Shown here piece by piece: positions 1 to 9,400 of a stretch of DNA of 64,000 nt (position 1 is its first letter; each line of letters begins with the position of its first letter). This stretch comes from Paraspadella gotoi (taxonomy: Eukaryota > Chaetognatha), in NCBI GenBank assembly GCA_051294375.1, contig CM119266.1, positions 25,547,908 through 25,611,907 of the forward strand, in the 5' to 3' direction. Made by a program: the position numbers and the translations under genes. The notes under the pieces are model-generated. The model was not told the origin of the DNA. It did not search any database and was given only the letters and a program-made list of their open reading frames with translations.

Positions 1-129
1 AAAAAAAAACTAGAAAAGGGAAATAAAATATAGAGGGGAAACAAAACGAGAGAAGGCGGGGGGAAAAATGGAGGAGAATCGGTTCAATGCTTTACCGGTT
101 TTTTTCCTCTTCAAAGAACAAAGAAAATG

Positions 130-346
130 GAAAGAGTTTTCTGCACATGAAGCGGGGAGAGGAAGAGAGGGAAAGGAGAGGACGAAGAGATAAAGAAAAA
201 GGAAAGGAAAAAGAAAAAGAAAAAGAAGGAAAAAGAAATCCAGGAGAGAGCGAGAGACGAAAAAAAAAACTGAAGGGAGAAAAAAAATCTGGAGAAAAGA
301 AGATAAGGAGAGGAAAGGGAAGAAGAGAGAGAGAGAGAGAGAGATA
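130..346. repeat. Purine-rich low-complexity tract ending in (GA)n
   Basis: The plus strand is almost purely A and G for about 200 bases, with GAAAAA-type runs, and ends in a short (GA)n array at about 327-345. The open frames across it encode only Lys/Arg/Glu (plus) or Leu/Ser/Phe (minus), the usual shadow of such repeats, so no gene is called. Confidence 0.85.
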
Positions 347-477
347 GAGGTTTTTAAAGATTCCATAATTACTACGAACTATGGAAAGGATAAACGTAAT
401 TTGTCATTTTGAATAAAGAACTTTTTTTAGAAATTTTACATAATTCGGCCTTCGCTTTTTTCGCTTTTAATCGAAAA

Positions 478-662
478 CACAGCTCATGATTTGATTCATG
501 AGTCCCCAATTAGCAAATAATAATTAAACTCTCTTTCGTATCTCTGAAATAATAACAATTGATTTTAAGACAAGCGCAAGAGTGGGGTTCGAATTTATCA
601 GTCCGCGTTCACAATTCTGCCGCGCTAAGCATTGCGCCACGACGGCAATCATGCCTTCCGAC
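478..662 (-). mobile_element. tRNA-derived SINE-like element, family 2, copy a
   Basis: On the minus strand the head has an A-box-like TGGCGCAATGCTTAGCGCG and, about 35 bases on, a B-box-like TTCGAACCCC. These are the internal RNA polymerase III promoter elements of tRNA-derived SINEs. The body (about 478-580) recurs in opposite orientation at 2,255-2,402, sharing words such as CTTGTCTTAAAATC, ATTTCAGAGATA and AATCAAATCATGAGCTGTGTT. The shared body shows that this is a dispersed element and not a lone tRNA pseudogene. The 25-base N run at 683 lies just upstream of the head, so the true 5' end may be missing. The B box is imperfect. Family membership is inferred from two copies only. Confidence 0.5.
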
Positions 663-682
663 GAGCTTCTTTATAGAGGCGG

Positions 683-707
683 NNNNNNNNNNNNNNNNNN
701 NNNNNNN
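683..707. other. Assembly gap (25 N)
   Basis: A run of exactly 25 N, the same length as seven other gaps here, so it is a fixed-size placeholder and not a measured distance. Confidence 0.99.
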
Positions 708-2254
708 TCTAAATTTTTAATTATTTCTGGAATAACGAAGCTGCATCCCTGGACCTTCAATTTTTTCCTTTCTCTGTCTTACTCTCTCCTCCAGGTTCCT
801 CGCAAGATTAGGGGGAATTGTCGTAGTTCTAAGCGTACGGTATGTCTCTCCATCTTCTCGTCATCAGATCTTCGGTTCCCGGTTCTCTTGCCTCTCTCTG
901 CATCCTCCCTCTCCTCGCTCTCATGTCAGCCTCTCTTCCTCTCCTCTGTCTTTTGTTCTTTTCCTTCTTTTTTCTGTTTTCGTTGGGGGCTGTTTCAATC
1001 CTTCTGTTTCCACTAACTTACAGGAAATACATCACTATAAGCACACTTCCTATACATCTTCTCTCTTCTTTTTTTTTTTCTTAAAATTTATTTTACTTTA
1101 TACCTTTATCTTCCACATAATGATACAATTACTCTCTGCGGGTCCACTAACATCAATAACTCGCAATAATATTACTTCTTTTCGCGGAAATAATTAATTA
1201 GAGTACCAGAAAATAATAAAGTAGATATTTTGTGTGAAGGAAGAGGAATAGAATCATGCGCTGCTCTAAAGTTCTCCATTACAAGTTATAGTTCGTTAGT
1301 TTCCATGTTTTAAGTTAGTAGTAGTTTATAGTTAAAGTTAGACACATGTTACGTCATGTATTTCTTATTTATAAACTCGAGGACCTTCGGAGGACACAAA
1401 ACTCCAACTCTCTACGCCTCCACGTGAGCCCTTCGGTCAAGATAAATTAGCTATCATTTTTCAGAATAATTACACTACTCTCCTGAAGTGAGCTTTTTAA
1501 ACACCCTCCGGCCGGCCAGCCCGCATTTCCGCCTTTCTTTCGCGTCTCTCTCTCTCTCTCCCTCCTCTCTCTCCTCTCCTCTTCACTCACGACACGGATC
1601 CACACAACCACATCACGACACACAGCACATCGTCCTGCACACAGCATCCCTCCCTGTCTCCTCTCAATCAAATTCCGGCCGACTTTTTCTCTTCCGTGCA
1701 GCTTGGAGCGCAGAAAATATCTGGAAGCCGAGAATCCGAGAAAATTTTTTTCGTCGGATATTTTTTGGCGTTGAGGTCAACCTTTAAGCTCGCTCTACAT
1801 TACAACAACCACAAAATACGTATCTCCACACTTAATTTTCCTCAACCTCCCTCTTCCCTCTCACTCCCATTGGCTCTCGACGGTCCTACCTGCACCGGCG
1901 CCCGAGTCCTTTCCGCTATCCGTCCTGTCTAGCGTACATTCTTGCACCCCTCATGCTCAAACTCTCTCTCATACTCCTTTCCAACGTCTTCACTCGCCCA
2001 CTGAGCTCTGGTCCGCATATCTTTTCCCGGGATTTAGACGCTTTTCTCAAATTCTCTCTCTCCTTTCCGGCCGCGCTCCTCCTCCCTCTATAAGCACACT
2101 CGCTCCGCGTTCCGTACACGTGTCACCTTGATTCGCCTGCTCCCTGCGGGTTGGCGCGGTATGCACTATATAGCGCCGGTCCATGCACACTCTCTTTGTC
2201 GGACAAACGAGGGAACACTTGAAAGGCTATATCAATAGTAACGCGTCAACCCCA
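708..2254. other. No gene recognised
   Basis: This is mixed AT-rich and pyrimidine-rich DNA. CT-rich patches at 770-960 and 1,540-1,590 create Ser/Leu-rich frames with no recognisable domain. I see no convincing pairing of splice sites with a protein-like frame. The sequence around 2,160 contains CTATATAG, but there is no gene behind it to make it a promoter. Confidence 0.6.
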
Positions 2255-2402
2255 AACACATCGCAAGTGCATTACTCGCCGCTTGTCTTAAAATCCAATT
2301 GTTATATTTCAGAGATAGCGGAACATCGAGAGTGATTAAATGATGTATATTTATTTCAGCTAATTAGGGGACATCATTGAATCAAATCATGAGCTGTGTT
2401 CC
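2255..2402 (+). mobile_element. SINE-like element, family 2, copy b (body only)
   Basis: This block is the inverted counterpart of 478-580. Both share GCTTGTCTTAAAATC, then AATTGTTAT and ATTTCAGAGATA, then TAATTAG and AATCAAATCATGAGCTGTGTT in the same order, with several small indels and substitutions between them. The tRNA-like head seen in copy a is not clearly present upstream here, so this copy is probably 5' truncated. The two copies are about 1.7 kb apart and face each other. Confidence 0.55.
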
Positions 2403-5400
2403 CTCTCTTCCGCCGACTTAACATAGTGCGACATAAAAACGGGAGAGAAAGGCCAGCAGGAACATTATGTAAAAAGATAAATTTCTAAGAATAAATCGAG
2501 CAAAAGTTCTCTTTTCTCTTTACTGCTCCAATCTCTATGACATTGCCCTCACCAATTTTTATGGCACGCTCTTAGGGGTCTCGAAATACTGGTACCCTAG
2601 CTATAATTTATATGCGAGGAAGATCGTGTTTGAAAAATGTAACCGCTCTCTATCTCTCTCTCTTCTCTCTTCTTACTAGTTTGCCTTTTCCTTACGCGTG
2701 CCTTATATGCTGTCTAGCTTTCTTCCAACTAATTATGTTTTTTCTTCTTCTCTCTCTGGACGGAGCAAATTATTTGGGCCAACAAATAATAGGTCCACGG
2801 AGATAACAATCTATTTTTTTTTTGTGTTGTTGGACTACCGGTCCACTACAGCAAAGGGGCTCTTCTTGTCTTCTACATACACAATATTTACACATGGATA
2901 ATGCTCTTCTCAAAAAATAAATTTATCTTTGTGATGTTTTAACGATCTCTTTTACATAATAAGTTCACTTATTTGTTTTAGTGACTGTTTGCACGACTTA
3001 GGAAAAATACGTATTTTCACTTTTTGAGTGGCTCTTTCTTTCACATAGCTTGTTCTTTGATGAATTGCTTGCTTCTTAGGGCAATGTCTCCTTGGAGTAC
3101 TTCATACACTTGCATTAAACAAAATCTAGACCGCACGCCCGGGCGTTGATCGATTTGTGAGATGTATTACTTTCCGCTTGCACATTGATAATCAAATATA
3201 GGGTTTTAAATATCACTTTTTTGAAGTAGGGGGTTAAAGCACCAAGATATTGTGAATATATACCGGGGTCCGTAAAAAAGCAAGTGCATACCTGGAACTG
3301 GTGACCCGGATTTTGGTTGTACTTCAGCTTGCTGGAATAACAGAGGTCTATATTTCTTAACCACACCTGCAAGCGGATCTCCCAGAGACCTCTCGCATCT
3401 GTTTGGTGACTGATACCAGTTACGCACTCTTCAAATATTTTACAGTATTTCTCTTCTAATCACTCTATTACATAAGGGTATCTTATTTTTCCTTTTCATG
3501 TAATTACATTAGATTCGCATTGGTCACGATTTGTCTTGTTCTATCGATGACGACTATGTGTCTCAGAGAGGAGGTTGGAATGGATGCGAGGTAGATGTGG
3601 AGATGGTCGAAGGGAGGAAGTACGGAGGTTGAGTGACGAGGGAGAGGGGTAGGAGGGACGCAGCGATGGAGAGGTTGCTGATTGCGTGATGGAGAGAGGT
3701 TGCTATGTAGGTTGACGGAGTTGGCTGGTATGAGGTATGGGTATCGGCCTGAGGTATATAGAATTGTTGAGGGAATGGAGAGGGAGTCGGAGGAGGAGAG
3801 AGTGAACCGCTGGGACCTGGACATCGCCATGGCGTCACTGAGATTATAATTTGTTTAAACCGGAGTTATGCCAGCGCACCCGCGCGCCAGGAGAACAAAA
3901 AAGTTATCTATTTTCTGCCTGTCTTCTAGCGAGTCTCTTGGTTTGGCCTTCTGTTTTTATTTCTCCTTCTCCTCGGGGTTGTATTTGCGTTGTGTGTGTT
4001 CTTTATTGTGTTCTTAGGATGTGTGTAGGTTTGGTAACATCGCCTGTGTTTCTGTCTAGTTTTTGTCTTTTTTCATTTTTGGATTGCGTAATCTGGGAGA
4101 GGGCGCGGTGGAATTCTTAATAAGTTCTCGGTGTCGCGAACGATGGAGGACAAACTGCCGCATCCGGTTTTTAGTTCTCTCCGCGATTCCCGGAGCGTCA
4201 GCGTGTGTTGATAGAACCCGATTTTTCTACTCTTGCTGTAGGGCCTCTTTGTTTTTCTCTTATATCTTGGTTTTCTTCCTGTGTAAGGAGCCTTTTCTTT
4301 TTTGACTCATGGAGGAGGGCCAAGTTACAGAGTTGCCGCGAGAGGGGCTCCTCCTATTGAGCCTCGAGTAGCACCGCTAGTGGCATCAATCCTGAGTTGG
4401 CCGCCAACGAGTCGTAATCGCCATAACGGATACGGCAACCGCCCATGTTTGCTGAGGTGGAGTACATAACTACAGAGTGAAATCAGGTAGACGGAAATGG
4501 TAATCTTAAGAAATATACCGTGGGTCCTTAATGGTTTTAGTATGAGTGAATGCACAAATATCTAGGGAGGAGAAATACTGAGTTATACATCTCAGAACTT
4601 ATCAAGTGCACCGGTTTTTCGGGGTTTTGGGGCAAGATTTTTGGCCAGGGCTACTGGGAATAAACACAATGATATCATGATCTTAACAACGGAAAGAATT
4701 GGCTCATTTTCTGGCGGAGGGCTCTATTCTCTTTTTCTCCAGAGTGTTCATTGGTATTATTGCCCTCCTGTTGTGGAAGACATTACTTACATCGAAGGTA
4801 TCGGGTCTTTTGAGGAGGAGCGAGGTTCGGATCATTCACTGGGTGTAATGTTGTTCTTTTATAGGGTGAATTATATGGATAATTCTATCTGAAAATACAA
4901 GTTTCTGTCACTGAGGAGGTTCAAAGAAATAACGAGATAAGCTTAGTATGGCTCTTCCTCTCTATAAGAGAGGCAGAGTTCCAGAGATGAGTCTTCCTCA
5001 CACTGAGGAGGAGGACACTAAGCGGTAGCGGTAAGAATCTGATTAGCCTCACTTTCTGTCTTTTGACGGACGCAGGATCGCGAGCGATCCAGAACACTCT
5101 TGCGCGCTTTTCGCCACCGAAATGATGCCGGGCTCAATTCGACACCAGAGTGTTTGACGAGGAGCCAGTCTTTATTTCGTTTAATTTCCTCAGCGCCATG
5201 AATAAGACAACCGTTTATCTCTCAGCGCGCGCAGAGGAAAGGAAAACATATCCCGATTCTGCAATCGGGCGGCCCAATTTTTCTATTCACCCTGTCGGGG
5301 TTCGGTTTGAGTAGTTCTGTAAGGACATGATGAGTAGAGTAGGATGAAGCGTATTGAGAGAAGACGCAGAAGAAGGACTGGGCAGCAAGCTGAAGGAGGC

Positions 5401-6200
5401 ACAGACAATTCAGAAGATGAAAGTGTAGTGGATTCGCAACGGAGAGAGGACGAGAGAAGTAGACTGTGGCATGAGGTAGAGCGAGAGAATCACGAGAGAG
5501 AGAGAGAGATCTGGCCAAGAATAGGAGCCAAAGGTTAGCTGATAGGAGATAGGAAAGTGTTGACTGAACGGTGTACTAGGAGCGGAAGGATATCAGAGGA
5601 GCAGCGAAGAGGGATATGCTATTCCGCAGGAGAGACACAAAACCGAGAAAGGAAAAACGAGCGTCACTACAACGAGAGTTAAAACAAGGGTACGTGCGGT
5701 AGGACCGACCTGAAAGTCGGGAGGACCTGAAATAAGGCATGCGAATCCGCGAGCCCAAGTCAAATTGAGGTTCAGATCAATGGGTCAGTCGACGAGGAGG
5801 AGAGAGCGGTTTCAAGTGCGATGTGGCGGAGCGTTATAGAAGGAGCATGCTGAAAGGTGTAAGGGAGAAGAGCCTGGAGTGTAGATAAGAGTAGTAGTAG
5901 AGAGTGAGAGAGAGAGAGAGAGAGAGGAGAGAGGAGAGAGTTGCTAGACGGACGTGAAGGGCAGTATACAAGGAGCAGGCCTGAGACGACCGAAGGTAGA
6001 TTTGACTACGTCTGAGCGCGAGCATTTTGGAAGAGCAAAAGCAAGAAGTCACTCTTTGTTACCGGAAAGATTTTTTGTGTGGCAATACTGACGCTTTGGG
6101 ATTTGTATGGCGAGGTGTGATGGCATCAATTACACACGTCGAACGTGCGCCATGTTGTGTGTTGAACCAAAGGGGAGCTGCGCCTTCCTGGAACGTGCAC
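2403..6200. other. No gene recognised; short frames only
   Basis: About 3.8 kb of mostly single-copy sequence with short random frames. The longest minus-strand frame (3,504-3,830, about 108 codons) is Ser/Pro/Thr-rich and overlaps a second frame of similar composition, as expected of biased DNA. A short (GA)n lies at about 5,905-5,935. If the Gypsy remnant at 6,240-9,400 was once complete, its 3' end and 3' LTR should fall in the right part of this interval (it lies on the minus strand). I could not match any stretch here to one beyond 9.4 kb. Confidence 0.5.
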
Positions 6201-6239
6201 ATCCGCAGATGAATTGTATCTAGAAGTCAGTGTCAAGTC

Positions 6240-6490
6240 AGGGATCTAACGGAGAGTGGTGGGAACGTCGGATGCTGAAGAGGCCAAAAGAAAAAAATGC
6301 CCCGGGGCAGATTCGCAAATCTATCTTGAAGTCGTCCACGGGATTACTGGTGTTGGCGTCTCTGAGCCAGGAGTCACTGGATCTGCGCTGCGTGGGAATC
6401 GTTTTGGGTCGCCGGCCTAAGAGCGGGCAAAATGCGGGAACGCCTTGGGGGGCCAACCTGCCGAGTGTGGGACGCGTCTGCGAGCGCCAG
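6240..6490 (-). pseudogene. Integrase fragment, Ty3/Gypsy type (tentative)
   Basis: Downstream of the RNase H remnant on the minus strand, the frame ending near 6,238 contains PVDDFKIDLRICPGAF. With a frame shift (NLPRG) this resembles the F..I.vDlvGPLP start of the integrase catalytic core in Ty3/Gypsy elements, preceded by a CP-containing stretch where the zinc-binding domain should end. The D,D(35)E triad cannot be followed further. Position and order support the call more than the residues do. Confidence 0.4.
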
Positions 6491-6739
6491 CGGGGAGGGC
6501 ATTGTCTCAAAACGTAAGAAACAAACAAGGTTCCTTGACTAATGAAATCGCTTTGCAGGTTCTGGGTTCCCTAGCTGGTTTGCTGGGCTGATGAATTCTT
6601 GAATAGTGTGTCTGCCGAGCGTAAGCGTCTCCGCGAACGCTCTTGGCCTTGATGCGCCTCTCGAGCTGTCTATTCCTGCTCTTGGACTCTTGTCTGCTTC
6701 ACCGTATTCCTAGCGGTACACATGTTGTCCATAGACTAA

Positions 6740-7500
6740 TCTTGATATGTTTTTGCCGCTATCTTCTCTGAGTCGAGCCTGGCTCATATAGATTTCTCTG
6801 CGTATAGGCGGGACTAGGCCCTGAGTTTCTGGCTCAATGAAGAAACTATGACAACGAAGTAGCCGCCTTTGGGCTTCACAGGATAGGCTCTGAGTGCCGG
6901 ACCTTGAGCGCGTATGTGGCCGGCAAGAGTTCCCGGTCGACAAGGTGAGTCCATTTAGTATTTTTTGTCTGGTTCTGAGCTAGCTGGGGATCCTGAGAAA
7001 AGCCTAAGGGTTGCCCAATTGACGGCACAACATCTTCTGCTCCAGGACCGGCCGCCGAGTGGCGCAGTTAGTGACAGCATGCGACGGTCAGCGAGCCAGC
7101 AGGTGCCCACGCGTGCCACAGGGTGGAGCAAGGCATAGTTTGCATTTGCGCAGAGCTTCTTTCGATTGTTGACAGGGCTTGAGTCATCTTATGGCGTCCA
7201 TTTGAGTCACTGCCGCAGTCTGTTCTTTTTATATGTGGCTTGACGTGATCCACTGCACCTTGTAATGCTGATATTCGAGGTACTTTTCTGTGTCTTGATC
7301 TGCTTGTGAGATATTTTGACACACCGCCGGTATCAGTCTTGTCAAAAGCATCGACGGGCCGCGCTGCCAAGTAATGCTTTCTGAAGGCTCTGTTTCTGTT
7401 ACTCTTTTGACTGATGCTTGGCTGTGGCCGAATTGTTTGTATGCCTGTTCGCTTTTGTGTCCCAATGGCGCCTCGCACGCCTGTTGCGTCTACCCTGGTA
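6740..7500 (-). pseudogene. RT thumb/connection and RNase H remnant, Ty3/Gypsy type
   Basis: The minus-strand frame beginning near 7,500 reads VTRVDATGVR, the LGH.VdatGvrP segment that follows RT in this family, and then QTIRPQPS, matching the family's ..tFpqP.. step. Further on, at about 6,885-6,959, it reads TKWTHLVDRELLPATYALK, corresponding to the conserved yst.DREllA.ylAlk of RNase H-type domains. Segments around 7,100-7,150 (alternate frame LLHPVAR) match the ..lahP.. step. Several frame changes and stops separate these pieces, so the region is non-functional as read. Confidence 0.75.
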
Positions 7501-7579
7501 ACGCAGAAAAAGACTCTGAGTGTGGTACGCCCGCCAGCTACGTCATTTTGCCGCTGTTCACTCTTTACTAAACCCATTC

Positions 7580-8290
7580 TTGCTTGAGCAGGGTGTCAAA
7601 TTCAGTAGGTGTGAGATCTTGCATGTAGTTCTTCCCTCTTCCGTTGCTTGAGGCGAATCCGCTAGGATGTCTCCTAGATATACAAAAGTATGTGTGGTAC
7701 ATCTTGAGGGGCCTATCGTCCACTGCGCATCATCCTTTTGAAAATCGGGACCCTGCATTGCTTGAGGCCCAAATGGTTGTGAACGGGAATTCCAAGAGCC
7801 AAACGACGGAGTGATGACGTGCTGGTCTTGCAAATATCTTGCTCCCTGGCGTACAGGTACTTTGTATAGCGTATGTTCCATTTACGAACGCACTCTATCT
7901 TCTTTTTCTGTATATACAGGGAGAGATTGTTTTGGCCCCTGTGCCGTTCCATAGGGAGCACACTATTAATAATCCCTATCTCAAAATATTCGATGGGGTA
8001 GCGGTTCGTCTTTTGTGACTGCGTTGAGGCTGCCTGTATTACACGCCGCAACGAATCTGAGATGAGCGAGTCAAGGTTTTTCTTTGACCGCGTGTAGTGG
8101 GTGATGCCCAATCGACACGTCTTGCTCCCGTGGGCCGTATAGAATGCCTTGCAGCTTCTGGCCATTTTTCTTGGGCCAAATTCTTTCTTTCTCTCTCGCT
8201 TGGGCTCTTGGAGTTTCGTCAGCGGCGCAAGTCCGGCCGTGCTTGGGGGCACTGGACAGGCGGACCCGTTTGTATTCATCTCGCGATCTC
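7580..8290 (-). pseudogene. Reverse transcriptase remnant, Ty3/Gypsy type
   Basis: This is the best-preserved domain of the element. On the minus strand the landmarks are, in order: TAGLAPLTKLQEPKRE near 8,200-8,240 (the rrLaP.kl..ak.ef segment); WASP near 8,090 in a shifted frame; LNAVTK and YPIEYFE near 7,980-8,030; ITPSFGSWN with QPFGPQAMQ near 7,755-7,835 (the iTPfGlfe...mPFGl.nA segment); and FVYLGDILADSP at about 7,650-7,690. The last is the catalytic F/Y-V-Y-x-D-D box, but the first Asp reads Gly here (LGD). The frame must be switched several times to follow it. Domain identity is secure and activity is not possible as written. Confidence 0.85.
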
Positions 8291-8529
8291 GGAAATGCTG
8301 GTGGTTATCTACAGCGCAGTGCTATGGTCTTCTCTCCGAAGGTCAAATGCTGAGTTGTGTGAGCTCTCTGGGCATCTCGTCTAATCAATTTGAAATATTG
8401 GCAATTATGTACTGTAATTGACTCTGATAGGCATGTCCCAGAATACAGATTTGCGCTGTGATTGTTGAATAAAATCGTCCATAGATCGTTACGAGCAGTA
8501 GGCCGAGCTCTGTGGTCCGGACGGCCTAA

Positions 8530-8830
8530 ACTGAATGGGCTCCCATAGAAAATCAGCCTCCAAGGATAGGTGTCGTTAACGTCAGCAAGTAAACGGTTGC
8601 TATAGTGTCGTGTAAGTGTGTTTCTTTCCTAGTCTGATAGTGATTTTGGTTTGGTGCCGTAGGAAGAGTTTGCAGACGACGAGGCCATTTGGCTAGGCTG
8701 AAGTTTCGAGGCGCGGAGCCCACCGCGCGCGGAGCCTTTTTCTGTATGGAGAAGGTCATGCAAAGTGACGCTTGCACCACCGTCGCATCAAGCCATGTCA
8801 TGTTGTTGATTGTTGTGCTATACACTCTTG
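8530..8830 (-). pseudogene. Retropepsin-like protease remnant, Ty3/Gypsy type
   Basis: Between gag and RT on the minus strand, one frame reads TWLDATVVQ at about 8,775-8,800. It resembles the active-site f.vDTGAtvs box with residues lost. Near 8,560-8,590 the pieces LADVND, ILG and ADFLW lie in neighbouring frames and together match the conserved (v)aDV..piLGaDFL motif that closes this protease. The stretch between contains SYGTK, like the ..tYGt.. step of the family. Stops and frame changes make it a pseudogene. Confidence 0.7.
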
Positions 8831-8879
8831 TGCAGTAAGGGTTCTAATAGCTACTGGCAGCAGTCCGGCGTTTTTATCT

Positions 8880-9360
8880 CTGCGCCGTCGTTCCGGCTGC
8901 TGGCCATTGGCTCCGTTTCCCCGGCTTAGCATGCCTGGTAGGCATTTGAATGCTCGCGTCTTTTTCCTCCCAAATTTCTGTCCTGTGATAGAAACAGAGT
9001 CCCAGTTGACGTAGGTCAGGATGAGGAGTTACAAGGGCTATTTGAGGCTGGTCTCGAATGTTGCATGTGGTGTTGTTTTGGGGAACACGGCGCTTGCTGA
9101 TTGTTGGCTTGTTTCTTTCGTAAGTTAGGGCTTGTGCTGGCTGCACTGGTTGGGCGCAAGTTGGCCACCTTCGCGAAGTCGCCGGTTTGACAAGCACGTT
9201 GGCCTTTGTTTGTACGTCGCGGAGAGCGGCAGCCTATATCTTCTGGTGGAGATGTATCATACGACTTCGCCAATTCGGTTGCGCGAATGAAGTCCTCGCA
9301 TGTCTCCGATGTCCAGATAGAGTATGCGTCCTCACATTGGATGCCTTCCATCTGCTGCAA
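8880..9360 (-). pseudogene. Gag C-terminal remnant, Ty3/Gypsy type
   Basis: The minus-strand frame 9,360-9,016 (about 114 codons) ends in a polar Ser/Asn/Gln-rich tail and contains ATELAKSYD, comparable to the LA.LAdki helix at the end of Gypsy-type gag. In a neighbouring frame, at about 8,900-9,000, the sequence reads LCFYHR and then, after a one-base shift, KFGRKKTRAFKCLPG. This is the C.YH..fG..a.kC..pC segment at the gag-protease boundary of many animal Ty3/Gypsy elements. The second cysteine of the final pair is displaced by another shift. Confidence 0.65.
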
Positions 9361-9400
9361 CCATTTCGGGCTTGTATCCTTTTCGGCTTCTGCCTCCTTT

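Larger units (their letters stand above)
6240..9400 (-). mobile_element. Degenerate Ty3/Gypsy-type LTR retrotransposon (internal region)
   Basis: Reading the minus strand from 9,400 down to 6,240 and allowing frame changes, the polyprotein landmarks occur in Ty3/Gypsy order: the gag C-terminal CFYHR...FGRK segment, a protease ending in LADVND...LG...ADFL, RT fragments with WASP, YPIEYFE, PFG and FVYLGDILADSP, an RNase H DREL segment, and an integrase-like stretch. RNase H lying before integrase is the Ty3/Gypsy order and not the Ty1/Copia order. The reading frame shifts every 20-60 codons and contains stops, so nothing functional is encoded. No LTRs, primer-binding site or polypurine tract were found by eye. 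The element is either old and fragmented or carried in indel-rich sequence. Confidence 0.85.

Noticed and set aside
87-366. Opposed open frames of 86 and 118 codons at the left edge
   Set aside because: Both come from the purine-rich low-complexity tract (Lys/Arg/Glu on one strand, Phe/Leu/Ser on the other) and lack any domain.
2160-2180. CTATATAG as a TATA-type promoter
   Set aside because: No transcript-like or coding sequence follows and the motif is expected by chance in AT-rich DNA.
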